From positions 248,001-312,000 of the forward strand of contig NZ_JACIFY010000005.1 of NCBI RefSeq assembly GCF_014197615.1: 64,000 bases of DNA. The letters are read 5' to 3'. Source of the DNA: Rhizobium esperanzae (lineage in GTDB: Bacteria > Pseudomonadota > Alphaproteobacteria > Rhizobiales > Rhizobiaceae). A model generated the notes under the pieces. The model did not search any database, was not told the origin of the DNA, and worked only from the letters and a program-made list of their open reading frames with translations. Each line of letters starts with the position of its first letter. The first letter of the stretch is position 1. This document shows, piece by piece, positions 9,529 through 18,990 of this stretch. Both the position numbers and the translations under genes were made by a program.

Positions 9529-11667
9529 ATGTTTGATACACACACAGTCGAAATCGAGTGGGCCGGCCGCCCGCTGAAGCTCGAAACCGGCAAGATCGCC
9601 CGCCAGGCCGACGGCGCCGTTCTCGCCACCTACGGCGAAACCGTCGTTCTCGCCACCGTCGTTTCGGCCAAGGCGCCGAAGCCCGGCCAGGACTTCTTCC
9701 CGCTCACCGTCAACTACCAGGAAAAGACCTATGCGGCCGGCAAGATCCCCGGCGGCTATTTCAAGCGTGAAGGCCGTCCGAGCGAGAACGAGACCCTCGT
9801 TTCCCGCCTGATCGACCGCCCGATCCGCCCGCTCTTCCCGGAAGGCTACAAGAACGACACGCAGGTCGTCGTCACCGTCATCCAGCACGACCTTGAAAAC
9901 AACCCGGACATCCTGTCGATGGTTGCCACCTCGGCAGCGCTGACGCTCTCCGGCGTTCCCTTCATGGGCCCGGTCGGCGGTGCCCGCGTCGGCTACATCA
10001 ACGGCGAATACGTTCTCAACCCGCATCTCGACGAGATGGACGAATCGAGCCTCGACCTCGTCGTCGCCGGCACCTACGACGCCGTGCTGATGGTTGAATC
10101 CGAAGCCAAGGAACTCAACGAAGAAGTCATGCTCGGCGCCGTCATGTTCGGCCACAAGGGCTTCCAACCGGTTCTCGACGCGATCATCAAGCTCGCCGAA
10201 GTTGCCGCCAAGGAGCCGCGCGACTTCCAGCCGGAAGACTACTCCGCTCTCGAAACCGAGATGCTCGGCCTTGCCGAAGGTGAACTTCGCCAGGCCTACA
10301 AGATCACCCAGAAGGCCGACCGCTACGCCGCCGTCGACGCCGTCAAGGCCAAGGTGAAGGCACACTTCCTGCCCGAGGAAGGCGAAGCCAAGTACACGGC
10401 CGAGGAAGTCGGCGCGATCTTCAAGCATCTGCAGGCGAAAATCGTCCGCTGGAACATTCTCGACACCAAGAGCCGCATCGATGGCCGCGACCTCGAAACC
10501 GTTCGTCCGATCGTTTCGGAAGTCGGCCTCCTGCCGCGCACCCATGGTTCGGCGCTGTTCACCCGCGGTGAAACGCAGGCGATCGTGGTTGCCACGCTCG
10601 GCACCGGCGAAGACGAGCAGTATGTCGACAGCCTGACGGGCATGTACAAGGAGCGCTTCCTGCTCCATTACAACTTCCCTCCCTACTCGGTTGGCGAGAC
10701 CGGCCGCATGGGCTCCCCGGGCCGTCGCGAAATCGGCCACGGCAAGCTCGCATGGCGGGCAATCCGTCCGATGCTGCCGACGCCTGAGCAGTTCCCCTAT
10801 ACGCTGCGCGTCGTCTCCGAAATCACCGAGTCGAACGGCTCGTCCTCGATGGCGACCGTCTGCGGTACCTCGCTTGCACTGATGGATGCCGGCGTTCCGC
10901 TGGCAAAGCCGGTTGCCGGTATCGCCATGGGCCTGATCCTGGAAGGCGATCGTTTCGCCGTCCTCTCCGACATCCTCGGTGACGAAGACCACCTCGGCGA
11001 CATGGACTTCAAGGTTGCAGGCACTGCCGACGGCATCACCTCGCTGCAGATGGACATCAAGATCGCCGGCATCACCGAAGAGATCATGAAGGTCGCTCTC
11101 GGCCAGGCCCAGGGCGGCCGCGCCCACATTCTCGGCGAAATGGCCAAGGCCATCACCGAAAGCCGCGGCCAGCTCGGCGAATTCGCTCCGCGCATCGAAG
11201 TCATGAACATCCCGGTCGACAAGATCCGCGAAGTCATCGGCTCCGGCGGCAAGGTCATCCGCGAAATCGTCGAAAAGACCGGCGCGAAGATCAACATCGA
11301 AGACGACGGCACCGTCAAGATCGCCTCCTCTTCCGGCAAGGAAATCGAAGCGGCCCGCAAGTGGATCCACTCGATCGTCGCCGAGCCTGAAATCGGCCAG
11401 ATCTACGAAGGCACGGTTGTCAAGACCGCCGACTTCGGCGCCTTCGTCAACTTCTTCGGCGCCCGCGACGGCCTCGTCCACATCTCGCAGCTTGCTTCCG
11501 AGCGTGTTGCCAAGACCCAGGACGTCGTCAAGGAAGGCGACAAGGTCTGGGTCAAGCTGCTCGGCTTCGACGAACGCGGCAAGGTTCGCCTGTCGATGAA
11601 GGTCGTCGACCAGGCCACCGGCCAGGAAATCCCGAACGAGAAGAAGAAGGAAGAAGCGGCCGAATAA
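9529..11667 (+). CDS. pnp: Polyribonucleotide nucleotidyltransferase (PNPase)
   Basis: PNPase degrades RNA from the 3' end by phosphorolysis and is part of the degradosome. The 712 residues show two RNase PH domains (about 10-140 and 325-460, with [25 protein letters not shown] and [10 protein letters not shown] signatures), a linker helical domain, a KH domain ([11 protein letters not shown] near 570) and a C-terminal S1 domain ([19 protein letters not shown] near 625-695). The start at ATG 9529 gives the normal N-terminus [12 protein letters not shown] terminator follows directly, so it is probably transcribed alone or with rpsO. Confidence 0.97.
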   Translation: MFDTHTVEIEWAGRPLKLETGKIARQADGAVLATYGETVVLATVVSAKAPKPGQDFFPLTVNYQEKTYAAGKIPGGYFKREGRPSENETLVSRLIDRPIRPLFPEGYKNDTQVVVTVIQHDLENNPDILSMVATSAALTLSGVPFMGPVGGARVGYINGEYVLNPHLDEMDESSLDLVVAGTYDAVLMVESEAKELNEEVMLGAVMFGHKGFQPVLDAIIKLAEVAAKEPRDFQPEDYSALETEMLGLAEGELRQAYKITQKADRYAAVDAVKAKVKAHFLPEEGEAKYTAEEVGAIFKHLQAKIVRWNILDTKSRIDGRDLETVRPIVSEVGLLPRTHGSALFTRGETQAIVVATLGTGEDEQYVDSLTGMYKERFLLHYNFPPYSVGETGRMGSPGRREIGHGKLAWRAIRPMLPTPEQFPYTLRVVSEITESNGSSSMATVCGTSLALMDAGVPLAKPVAGIAMGLILEGDRFAVLSDILGDEDHLGDMDFKVAGTADGITSLQMDIKIAGITEEIMKVALGQAQGGRAHILGEMAKAITESRGQLGEFAPRIEVMNIPVDKIREVIGSGGKVIREIVEKTGAKINIEDDGTVKIASSSGKEIEAARKWIHSIVAEPEIGQIYEGTVVKTADFGAFVNFFGARDGLVHISQLASERVAKTQDVVKEGDKVWVKLLGFDERGKVRLSMKVVDQATGQEIPNEKKKEEAAE

Positions 11668-11691
11668 GCCGCGTCTTTCAGATTTCATTCC

Positions 11692-11719
11692 GGGCGCGGG
11701 AATCTTCCGCGCCCTTTTT
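11692..11719 (+). terminator. Intrinsic terminator after pnp
   Basis: GGGCGCGG (11692-11699) pairs with CCGCGCCC (11707-11714), followed by TTTTT. It lies 25 bases after the pnp stop. Confidence 0.88.
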
Positions 11720-11797
11720 GTATCCTGGTTTTGCGCATGTCGTGGCCGCAAAACCGCTCGCACATTTTGCGCGACATGCTTTAACGAGACGAGACCC

Positions 11798-12814
11798 ATG
11801 AGCCGTGAGACGCTGAAGACCCTGTTCCATCCCTTTGCCAGCGGCACAGTCCAGGCGCCCGGCGAAAGCGAGCGCGTGCTCTTCCTCGGCGCCGAGGCAG
11901 GCTTTGCGCTGCCTGACGGTTTTGCCGCCTCGCTCAGCGCCGTCCAGGGCTTCCGGCCGCTCTATCGGCAGCTGCTGGCGCAGCGGATTGAAGCAAAGCC
12001 CGAGATCGACGGCGAGGGCTATGATGCCGCCCTGGTGCTCTGCACCAAGCACAAGGGCGAGAACGAGGCCAATCTCGCCGCGGCCATCGCCCGCACTCAA
12101 GTCGGCGGCCTGATCGTCGTTGCCGGCGCCAAGGAAGACGGCATCCAGCCGCTGCGCAAGCGTCTCGAAGGGTTCGGTCTCGCGATCGACCACATGCCGA
12201 AATATCACGGTGTCGCCTTCTGGTTCGGCCGCCCTGCCGAGACACAAGAGATCATTTCCAAACTGGCAAAGGCGCCGGTGCGCGTCGACGGCCGTTTCAA
12301 TGCCACCGCCGGCATGTTCTCGCATGATCGGATCGATGCCGGATCGGAACTGCTCGCCTCGCGGCTGCCCCAGGATTTTACCGGCGACGTTGCGGATTTC
12401 GGCGCCGGATGGGGTTACCTCTCCGTCGAGCTGGCGCAGAGATCGCGCGGATTGACCCGTCTCGACCTCTACGAGGCCGACCACGCGGCACTGGAGGCCG
12501 CCAGGGACAATCTGGCGGAGAACTGCCCGAACGCGCCTGCGCGCTTCTTCTGGCACGATCTGGCAGGCGAGCCGGTCAAGGACAAATACGATCTCGTCAT
12601 CATGAACCCGCCGTTCCATGAAGGGCACGCCGCCGAGCCGGCGCTCGGCCAGACGCTGATCAAGACCGCCGCATCCGCTCTTCGCGGCGGCGGCCGACTG
12701 ATGCTGGTCGCCAATCGCGGCCTGCCTTACGAGCCGGTCCTGGCGGCGAATTTCCGGGAAAGCGGCGAAACCTGCCGCAACGCCCGCTTCAAGGTGCTGT
12801 GGGCGAAGAAATAA
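11798..12814 (+). CDS. RsmC/RlmG-like class I SAM methyltransferase
   Basis: A 338-aa protein with an N-terminal RsmC-like domain (about 1-160, a degenerate methyltransferase fold) and a C-terminal catalytic domain. SAM-binding motif I is DFGAGWGYLS near 199-208 and motif IV is NPPFHEG near 269-275, the Asn-Pro-Pro-Phe signature of exocyclic-amine methyltransferases. RsmC (16S m2G1207) and RlmG (23S m2G1835) share this layout, so the target is a guanine in rRNA by inference. Independently transcribed after the pnp terminator and convergent with hicBA, whose stop lies 3 bases away. Confidence 0.82.
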   Translation: MSRETLKTLFHPFASGTVQAPGESERVLFLGAEAGFALPDGFAASLSAVQGFRPLYRQLLAQRIEAKPEIDGEGYDAALVLCTKHKGENEANLAAAIARTQVGGLIVVAGAKEDGIQPLRKRLEGFGLAIDHMPKYHGVAFWFGRPAETQEIISKLAKAPVRVDGRFNATAGMFSHDRIDAGSELLASRLPQDFTGDVADFGAGWGYLSVELAQRSRGLTRLDLYEADHAALEAARDNLAENCPNAPARFFWHDLAGEPVKDKYDLVIMNPPFHEGHAAEPALGQTLIKTAASALRGGGRLMLVANRGLPYEPVLAANFRESGETCRNARFKVLWAKK

Positions 12815-12817
12815 GCT

Positions 12818-13213
12818 TTACGCGGCTTCGATTTCCTTGCGGGCAGCACTCGCAAGGAAAGCCGAACGGGTCAGGCCGCGCTCTTTGGCGGCCCTGTCGA
12901 TCGCATCCAACATGCCTTTGTCGAAAGTGACATTGGCTCGAACGGTGCGTGTCGTATCCTCGATGAAGGGAATACGCGTCAGAAAGGCACCGCCGGCCAG
13001 TTGCTCGCGGATATCCTGCCGTGAACTGATCTCATCATATGAGGAAGGCGTCGGCAGAGTTTCATCTTCCGCCCAGAGGCGCAACGCTTCGATGGCGTTC
13101 GCCGTCAGGTCTTCTTCCTCATCGGCAGCCGAGAATACCGCCGGTAGATCCGGAAAGCTGATGCCGAAAGCGCTGTCCATGTCCTTGTGCACGAGGGCGA
13201 TGAAATATTTCAT
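12818..13213 (-). CDS. hicB: HicB-family antitoxin
   Basis: The 131-aa protein starts with the partially degraded RNase-H-like HicB fold (MKYFIALVHKD, FPDLPAVFSAADEEEDLTANAIEAL) and ends with a ribbon-helix-helix DNA-binding part (VRANVTFDKGMLDAIDRAAKERG, RSAFL), typical of longer HicB antitoxins. It neutralises HicA and probably represses the hicAB promoter. Its ATG overlaps the hicA stop by 4 bases, with toxin first, the usual order for hicAB. It is convergent with the RsmC-like gene. Confidence 0.88.
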   Translation of the reverse strand: MKYFIALVHKDMDSAFGISFPDLPAVFSAADEEEDLTANAIEALRLWAEDETLPTPSSYDEISSRQDIREQLAGGAFLTRIPFIEDTTRTVRANVTFDKGMLDAIDRAAKERGLTRSAFLASAARKEIEAA

Positions 13214-13407
13214 GGTTTGTCACTCACATTCCATCCGGCTTGTTTTGCGATCGCAAGGGCGGTGCCGATCGGCAGATCTTTCTTCGGATGCGGAACAATG
13301 ATGCTCTGACCGCCCCGCCGAAGCTTGTGGTGCGATCCCTTGATCGAAACCACTTCGAAGCCTTCTCGCTTCAGCCTGGCGATAATCTTCTGACTGTTTC
13401 GCTCCAC
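13210..13407 (-). CDS. hicA: HicA-family mRNA interferase toxin
   Basis: HicA is a small dsRBD-fold toxin that cuts mRNA. The 65-aa protein reads ERNSQKIIARLKREGFE, GSHHKL with the catalytic His near residue 26, and VPHPKKDLPIGT, the family core. GTG 13407 is preferred: it gives the usual ERNS.KI N-terminus, and GAGG lies about 8 bases upstream. A TTG at 13419 would add four residues. Two genes away from fabI, in a region of housekeeping genes, so a recent insertion is plausible but no boundaries are visible. Confidence 0.88.
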   Translation of the reverse strand: MERNSQKIIARLKREGFEVVSIKGSHHKLRRGGQSIIVPHPKKDLPIGTALAIAKQAGWNVSDKP

Positions 13408-13509
13408 TGACCGCCTCAAATTCTTTTTTGGTATAATTCATCCCGACAAAAACAACAAGGCCGTGCGCACTATTGTGCGCACGGCCCAGATTCAGCAGTA
13501 TGACAGCCT

Positions 13510-14316
13510 TTACTCCACGTCCGCCCCGCGCAACGTTTCCAGGATCGGCATGGAAGTGACGTTGAAACCCGCGTCGACGAAGTGGATTTCGCCGGTGACG
13601 CCGGCCGAAAGGTCGGAGAGCAGGTAGAGCGCCGAATTGCCGACCTGATCGATGGTGACGGTCTTGCGCAGCGGCGCATTGCGCTGGTTCCAGGAGAGGA
13701 TGGCACGGGCATCGGAAATGCCGGCGCCGGCGAGCGTGCGGATCGGGCCGGCCGAGATGGCGTTGACGCGGATGCCGCGCGGACCGTAATCGGCGGCGAG
13801 ATAACGCACCGAAGCCTCGAGCGCTGCCTTGGCGACACCCATGACGTTGTAATTCGGGATGACGCGCGTCGAACCATTATAGGTCAGCGTCAGCATCGCA
13901 CCGCCGTCTTCCATCAACGGAGCGCAGCGCTTGGCGATCTCGGTGAAGGAGAAACAGGAAATGACCATGGTGCGGCTGAAATTTTCCCGCGTGGTATCGG
14001 CGTAGAGACCCTTCAGCTCGTTCTTGTCGGAGAAACCGATGGCATGAACGATGAAATCGAGCTTGCCCCAGCGCTGCTCGATCGCATCGACCAAGGCATC
14101 GACCGAGGCGACGTCTTCGACATCGCAGGGCTGCACGAAATCCGAGCCGACTTCGGCAGCCAGCGGCTTGACGCGCTTGCCGAGCGCATCGCCCTGATAG
14201 GTGAAGGCGAGTTCCGCACCCTGTGCGGCGAGAGCTTTTGAAATCCCCCAGGCGATCGAGTGGTTGTTGGCGACGCCCATGATGAGGCCGCGCTTACCCT
14301 GCATGATTCCCGTCAT
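13510..14316 (-). CDS. fabI: Enoyl-ACP reductase (NADH) FabI
   Basis: FabI does the last reduction of each fatty acid elongation cycle. With the start at 14316 the 268-aa protein keeps E. coli numbering: Tyr146 in TLTYNGS, Tyr156 and Lys163 in NYNVMGVAK form the InhA/FabI active site. The N-terminus carries the atypical Rossmann motif GLIMGVANNHSIAWG. ATG 14304 is an alternative start with a GGGA site. It follows fabB by 4 bases, last gene of the fabA-fabB-fabI operon. Rhizobia often have two FabI paralogues; only one lies in this window. Confidence 0.95.
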   Translation of the reverse strand: MTGIMQGKRGLIMGVANNHSIAWGISKALAAQGAELAFTYQGDALGKRVKPLAAEVGSDFVQPCDVEDVASVDALVDAIEQRWGKLDFIVHAIGFSDKNELKGLYADTTRENFSRTMVISCFSFTEIAKRCAPLMEDGGAMLTLTYNGSTRVIPNYNVMGVAKAALEASVRYLAADYGPRGIRVNAISAGPIRTLAGAGISDARAILSWNQRNAPLRKTVTIDQVGNSALYLLSDLSAGVTGEIHFVDAGFNVTSMPILETLRGADVE

Positions 14317-14320
14317 TTTG

Positions 14321-15553
14321 TTATCCGTTATAACGCTGGAAGACCAGCGTGGCGTTGGTGCCGCCGAAGCCGAAGGAGTTGGAGAGGGCGATATCGATCT
14401 TCGCATCGTCGATACGCTTGCGCACGATCGGCACGCCTTCGAATTCGGGATCGAGCTCGGAAATATGAGCGCTTTCGCCGATAAAGCCTTGCTGCATCAT
14501 CAGCAGCGAATAGATCGATTCCTGCACGCCGGCGGCACCGAGCGAGTGACCGGTCAGCGACTTGGTCGACTGGATATGCGGGATCTTGGAGCCGAATACC
14601 TCGCGGATGGCGCCGATTTCCTTGCTGTCGCCGACCGGCGTCGAGGTGCCGTGGGTGTTGATATAGTCGACATCGCCTTTGACCGTGGAGAGCGCCTGGC
14701 GCATGCAGCGAATGGCGCCTTCGCCCGAGGGGGCGACCATGTCGTAACCATCCGAGGTTGCGCCGTAGCCGACGATCTCGGCGTAGATCTTGGCGCCGCG
14801 GGCCTTGGCGTGCTCCAGCTCCTCGAGCACCAGCACGCCGGCGCCGCCGGCGATGACGAAACCGTCGCGGTTGGCGTCATAGGCGCGCGAGGCGGTATCG
14901 GGCGTGTCGTTGTACTTGGAGGACATGGCGCCCATGGCGTCGAAGAGGTTGGACATCGTCCAGTCGAGATCCTCGTGGCCGCCGGCAAACATCACGTCCT
15001 GCTTGCCCCACTGGATCATCTCGGCAGCGTTGCCGATGCAATGCGCCGACGTCGAGCAGGCCGACGAGATCGAATAGTTGACGCCGTGGATCTTGAACCA
15101 GGTGGCGAGTGTGGCCGATGCGGTCGAAGACATCGCCTTCGGCACGGCGAAGGGGCCGATGCGCTTCGGGCTGTTGTTCTTCATGGTGATCTCGGCCGCC
15201 TCGATCAGAGTGCGGGTCGACGGACCGCCGGAGCCCATGATGATGCCGGCGCGCTCGTTCTGCGCGTAGTCCTTCTCTTCCAGGCCGGAATCGGCAAGCG
15301 CCTGCTTCATGGCCACATGGTTCCAGGCGCCGCCCTGCGACAGGAAGCGCATGGCGCGGCGATCGACCAGTTCGGCCAGCTCCGCCGCGCCGAGCTTGGG
15401 GCTGCCCCAGACCTGGCACTTGAAGCCGTGCTCGGCGAAATCGCTGGAGAAGGAAATACCCGACTTTGCCTGGCGCAAGGACTCGGTGACTTCGGCGGCG
15501 TCGCTTCCGATCGAGGACACGACACCCAGACCCGTGACAACTACCCGTCTCAT
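14321..15553 (-). CDS. fabB: 3-oxoacyl-ACP synthase I FabB
   Basis: FabB is the condensing enzyme needed for unsaturated fatty acids. The 410-aa thiolase-fold protein has the catalytic triad Cys166 (SACSTSA), His301 (NTHGTSTP) and His336 (LTGHSLGA). An open frame continues far upstream through fabA, but the real start is ATG 15553 ([16 protein letters not shown]), the usual beta-ketoacyl synthase N-terminus. Immediately downstream of fabA (44-base gap) and upstream of fabI, an arrangement common in Rhizobiaceae. Confidence 0.96.
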   Translation of the reverse strand: MRRVVVTGLGVVSSIGSDAAEVTESLRQAKSGISFSSDFAEHGFKCQVWGSPKLGAAELAELVDRRAMRFLSQGGAWNHVAMKQALADSGLEEKDYAQNERAGIIMGSGGPSTRTLIEAAEITMKNNSPKRIGPFAVPKAMSSTASATLATWFKIHGVNYSISSACSTSAHCIGNAAEMIQWGKQDVMFAGGHEDLDWTMSNLFDAMGAMSSKYNDTPDTASRAYDANRDGFVIAGGAGVLVLEELEHAKARGAKIYAEIVGYGATSDGYDMVAPSGEGAIRCMRQALSTVKGDVDYINTHGTSTPVGDSKEIGAIREVFGSKIPHIQSTKSLTGHSLGAAGVQESIYSLLMMQQGFIGESAHISELDPEFEGVPIVRKRIDDAKIDIALSNSFGFGGTNATLVFQRYNG

Positions 15554-15597
15554 CTGATCAAACCTTTTTTGTTTCGTGAACCGCTTGAAATGCGGTT

Positions 15598-16113
15598 TCA
15601 GGCCGTCTTGTCTTTCGAGAGACCGACGCGAAGGTCGGCCGCCTGATAGATGGTCTCGCCGTCCGCCTTCAGCCAGCCGTCGGCGGTGCCGAGGACCAGA
15701 CGGCCGCGCATGACGCGCTTGAAGTCGATGCCATATTCGATCAGCTTCGTATGCGGCTTGACCATGCCCTTGAATTTCACTTCGCCGGTTGAAAGCGCCA
15801 TGCCGCGGCCTTCCTCGCCGAGCCAGCCGAGGAAGAAGCCGGTCAGCTGCCACATGCCGTCAAGGCCGAGGCAGCCCGGCATGATCGGATTGCCTTCGAA
15901 ATGGCAAGGGAAATACCAGTCGTCGGGACGTACGTCGTATTCGGCCCGGAGGTAGCCCTTGTCGAAGGCGCCGCCGGTTTCGGAAATATCGGTGATACGG
16001 TGAACCATCAGCATGGGCGGCAGGGGAAGCTGCGCATTGCCGGGGCCGAACAGCTCGCCATGTGCGCAGGCAATGAGTTCGTCGTACGAGAAGCTGGACT
16101 GTCTGGTCGTCAT
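15598..16113 (-). CDS. fabA: 3-hydroxydecanoyl-ACP dehydratase/isomerase FabA
   Basis: FabA dehydrates 3-hydroxydecanoyl-ACP and isomerises the product to cis-3-decenoyl-ACP, the branch point to unsaturated fatty acids. The 171 residues form a hot-dog fold with catalytic His71 in [13 protein letters not shown] and Asp85 in [10 protein letters not shown], equal to E. coli His70 and Asp84. First gene of the minus-strand fab operon, divergent from irr with about 300 bases between. Confidence 0.96.
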   Translation of the reverse strand: MTTRQSSFSYDELIACAHGELFGPGNAQLPLPPMLMVHRITDISETGGAFDKGYLRAEYDVRPDDWYFPCHFEGNPIMPGCLGLDGMWQLTGFFLGWLGEEGRGMALSTGEVKFKGMVKPHTKLIEYGIDFKRVMRGRLVLGTADGWLKADGETIYQAADLRVGLSKDKTA

Positions 16114-16334
16114 AAACTTTCTTTTTCCCCCCGCGTGAAGCCGATGGATGTCAACATTTAGTCCAAGTTCCTCAGAAAATGAAGCACGAGCAAGGCGGCT
16201 CCTTCATCGTCCCGGACCAGGCTTACGCCATTATTTGGTGGTCGAATACAGGAAGGCCAGGGCCGCGACCAGACCTATTTACGCCAAAAGCCCGTTTTTG
16301 CCGCGTTTATCAGGCTCTTGTCCCCATTGAACTA

Positions 16335-16362
16335 TTGAAAGGCTCCGATGCAAAAGTTATAC
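16335..16362 (+). promoter_or_regulatory. Candidate irr promoter
   Basis: TTGAAA (16335-16340) and TTATAC (16357-16362) are 16 bp apart, about 52 bases before the irr start. The rest of the fabA-irr gap (16114-16413) shows no gene; I could not recognise an Irr or RirA box with confidence. Confidence 0.4.
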
Positions 16363-16413
16363 CGCTTGAAGAAACATGATTGCTTTATGCAGGAATAACC
16401 GGAGTTGGTCTTG

Positions 16414-16833
16414 ATGACGGGTGCACTCCCGATCGCAATAGAGGTAAGGCTGCGCGGCGCGGGCCTGCGTCCCACCCGCCAGCGCGTTGCGCTCGGCGAC
16501 CTCCTGTTTGCCAAGGGGGACCGGCATTTGACCGTCGAGGAACTGCACGAAGAGGCGGTTGCCGCCGGCGTGCCGGTTTCGCTGGCAACCGTCTACAACA
16601 CGCTGCACCAGTTCACCGAAGCCGGCCTCATCCGCGTTCTCGCCGTCGAGAGCGCCAGGACCTATTTCGACACCAATGTTTCCGATCATCACCATTTCTT
16701 CGTCGAAGGTCAGAACGAGGTGCTCGACATTCCCGTCAGCAACCTGACGATCGGCAATCTGCCGGAGCCGCCTGAAGGCATGGAGATCGCCCATGTCGAC
16801 GTGGTGATCCGCCTGCGGGCAAAGCAGGGCTGA
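16414..16833 (+). CDS. irr: Iron response regulator Irr (Fur family)
   Basis: Irr is the alphaproteobacterial Fur homologue that represses or activates iron genes according to heme level. The 139-aa protein has the Fur winged helix (RPTRQRVALGDLLF, VSLATVYNTLHQFTEAGLI) and the DHHHFF heme/metal motif (His92-94). The Bradyrhizobium N-terminal Cys-Pro heme-regulatory motif is absent, as in other Rhizobium Irr. ATG 16414 follows GGAG (16401-16404) by 9 bases; a TTG at 16405 is also in frame. Divergent from fabA. Confidence 0.92.
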   Translation: MTGALPIAIEVRLRGAGLRPTRQRVALGDLLFAKGDRHLTVEELHEEAVAAGVPVSLATVYNTLHQFTEAGLIRVLAVESARTYFDTNVSDHHHFFVEGQNEVLDIPVSNLTIGNLPEPPEGMEIAHVDVVIRLRAKQG

Positions 16834-16848
16834 CGCCCTCGAGCGCCT

Positions 16849-17484
16849 TCACATGACATCGTCGGGGTGGCGACCGGGCTTGTGTCTGTAAGTCGGGAAG
16901 GTCCAACCGAACCATAGGGCTCCGCCGCGCACCGCAAAGGCTGCGGCGACGCCACAGGCAGACGCCAGATAGAGCTGCATTCCGAGCGCATTGGCGAGCG
17001 TGAACACACCGGCGCCGATGAGGGCCGCGGTCACATAGATTTCCGGCCGCAAGAGCACCGAAGGCTCGTTTGCCATCAGATCGCGCAGAATGCCGCCGAA
17101 GGTCGCCGTCAGCGTGCCGGTGACGATCGCGATCGTCGGCGAACCGGTGGCGGCGAGGCCCTTGGCGGCGCCGAGCACGCAATAGGCGGCAAGACCGATC
17201 GCATCCAGCCAGATCAGCAGGCGATAGCGCGATTCCAGCAGGTGGGCGGTGAAGAAAACGATGACACCCACGATGCAGCAGACGAGGATATAGGCGGGGT
17301 TCAGCACCCAGAAGACCGGCACGCGGCCGAGCACGATATCGCGCACTGTGCCGCCGCCCGTTCCCGTCACCATGGCGAAAAACAGAAAACCGATCAGATC
17401 CAGCTGCTTGCGCGAGGCGGCAAGCGCGCCTGTGGCGGCAAACAGCGCAATGCCGGCATAATCGAGATAGACGAGCAAAGACAT
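16849..17484 (-). CDS. TRIC-family (UPF0126) trimeric cation channel protein
   Basis: An inner-membrane protein of 211 aa with about seven hydrophobic segments and the duplicated Gly-rich UPF0126 motif: TGTGGGTVRDIVLGR near residue 42 and TATFGGILRDLMANEP near 130. Bacterial TRIC members form trimeric monovalent cation channels; the physiological role in rhizobia is unknown. The start is taken at ATG 17484 (MSLLVYLDYAG), which begins just before the first membrane helix; upstream codons look like non-coding extension. Convergent with irr (15-base gap). Confidence 0.85.
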   Translation of the reverse strand: MSLLVYLDYAGIALFAATGALAASRKQLDLIGFLFFAMVTGTGGGTVRDIVLGRVPVFWVLNPAYILVCCIVGVIVFFTAHLLESRYRLLIWLDAIGLAAYCVLGAAKGLAATGSPTIAIVTGTLTATFGGILRDLMANEPSVLLRPEIYVTAALIGAGVFTLANALGMQLYLASACGVAAAFAVRGGALWFGWTFPTYRHKPGRHPDDVM

Positions 17485-17658
17485 GCGAGCCCCGGAACCG
17501 CGGAATGTTTCACCAAAAACCACGGCGGCAAGGGCGGCGCAAGGCGGTGCGGCCATAAAGCCGATGTCTTTATTCGATGCATGTCGTCACCCCAAACCGC
17601 TGCGCACTTCCGGGGACATGCATCAGGCTGCAGAGCCTTTGTCCAAAAGAGGAAAGCC

Positions 17659-18132
17659 GTGAAAACGCTGGTGCTCGCCGTTCTGAACCTTCTCCTGCTG
17701 GTGATCATGCCGGCTGTGGCCTTCGGCCAGCAATCGCTGATCTCCGATCCCGAGATCTACGAGAAGAAACATTTCCAGGAGCAGTGCAAGACGGCCGAAT
17801 TCGCCGATGGCTTCGTCACCCGCCAGGACATCAACAATGACGGCCTGATCGATGCGGTGGTCAACGAGGGCCAACTGACCTGCGACGGGCAGAAGGGGCC
17901 GCAATGCAATGACGACGGCTGCACCTATAATTTCTACCTGCAGGTCGCCGAAGGCGGTTATTTCATGATCGCGACAGCGCAGATCTATGGCTACGACTTC
18001 GTCCAGCGCTTCGGCAACATGGTGCTGGCGATGAAGATGCATCCGCGCTTCTGCGACCGCACCGAAGGCGATCCCTGCATCGTCACGGCCCGTGTGCGCG
18101 GCACGAAATTCGTCACCATCTCGAAGAAATAG
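17659..18132 (+). CDS. Small exported protein of unknown function
   Basis: The 157-aa protein starts at GTG 17659, preceded by GAGGAAA. The N-terminus is a clear signal peptide (LVLAVLNLLLLVIMPAVAFGQQ, cleavage near residue 24). The mature part is acidic and holds six cysteines (for example FQEQCK, GQLTCDG, PQCNDDGC, PRFCDR, DPCIV), suggesting periplasmic disulfides. DINNDGLIDAVV resembles an EF-hand/dockerin-like calcium loop. I do not recognise the family. Its stop is adjacent to the convergent ydcF-like gene. Confidence 0.72.
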   Translation: MKTLVLAVLNLLLLVIMPAVAFGQQSLISDPEIYEKKHFQEQCKTAEFADGFVTRQDINNDGLIDAVVNEGQLTCDGQKGPQCNDDGCTYNFYLQVAEGGYFMIATAQIYGYDFVQRFGNMVLAMKMHPRFCDRTEGDPCIVTARVRGTKFVTISKK

Positions 18133-18133
18133 C

Positions 18134-18922
18134 TCAGCGCGGATAGAGCTCCGACGTCCGGCCGGCGAGATAATAACCGACCAGGCCATACCATTCGCGG
18201 ATGGCGGTCGCCATGTTCTGCGCATTGAGGTTCGGCTGGGTGAAATCCAACCCCGGCCTCACCGCACCGTCGGTGCGATAATCGGTCGGCCAGGGCACGG
18301 TATCGATGCCGAGCTTGCGGAAAATGCCGACGGAGCGCGGCATATGGAAGCCCGAGGTGATCAGCAGGCAATGGGACAACCCCTGGCTTGCCAGGAATTC
18401 CTTGGTATTGACCGCATTTTCGAAGGTGGTGCGCGATTGTGTCTCCTCGATCAGGCGATCCTTGCCGACACCGAAGAGCGGGAAGAAGCGCTCGGATGCC
18501 GCCGCATCGCCCTCGTAAACGCCCGAGAGGGAGCCGTCACCACCCGACACAAGAATGCGTGACTGCGGAAATTTCTGCGCGAGCCGCAGGGCTTCGACGA
18601 AGCGGTCGGCGGCGGCGTTGAATTCGATGCCATGGCGCGCGGTGTTCACCTCGTTTTCGAAGGCGCCGCCGAGCACGATCATGCATTGCAGGTTTTCCGG
18701 ATCGGCGGCGGGTTTTGCGAAGCGCTGCTCGAGACCCTGCATCAGCAGATTGCCGGCCGTGGTGTAGAGCGTGATGAAGAGGATGAGGGCCGAACCGGCC
18801 GCGCCGAGAATGCTCAAGGTCCGCCTGCGCAGAAGGCCGGCAATGAGCGCAAGGAAGACGAGGAAGAATGCCAGCGACAGCGGCTGAGCGAAAATCCAGA
18901 CAAGCTTCGAAATGACGAACAA
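18134..18922 (-). CDS. YdcF/ElyC-family (DUF218) membrane protein
   Basis: The 262-aa protein has two N-terminal membrane helices (about 5-27 and 35-58) and a DUF218 domain facing the periplasm: MIVLGGAFENEV near 80, SRILVSGGDG near 122, and TTFENAVNTKEFL with SGFHMPRS near 165-190. E. coli ElyC and YdcF share this layout; ElyC acts in envelope (peptidoglycan) homeostasis. The specific role here is inferred from the family only. Confidence 0.82.
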   Translation of the reverse strand: MFVISKLVWIFAQPLSLAFFLVFLALIAGLLRRRTLSILGAAGSALILFITLYTTAGNLLMQGLEQRFAKPAADPENLQCMIVLGGAFENEVNTARHGIEFNAAADRFVEALRLAQKFPQSRILVSGGDGSLSGVYEGDAAASERFFPLFGVGKDRLIEETQSRTTFENAVNTKEFLASQGLSHCLLITSGFHMPRSVGIFRKLGIDTVPWPTDYRTDGAVRPGLDFTQPNLNAQNMATAIREWYGLVGYYLAGRTSELYPR

Positions 18923-18990
18923 GACCTGCTCCTTGGGGATTGGCGGCGGTCCTTCCTATCCGATTCGACGATGACAGGAACGCGACGGTC

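Noticed and set aside
9328..11847. An 839-codon minus-strand frame across pnp
   Set aside because: Same cause: antisense shadow of a verified gene, without ribosome site or motif.
14201..15646. A 481-codon plus-strand frame across fabB
   Set aside because: Antisense to FabB with its intact Cys-His-His triad.
15554..15853. N-terminal extension of FabB to 510 aa
   Set aside because: The extra 100 codons are an out-of-frame copy of fabA; ATG 15553 gives the normal N-terminus.
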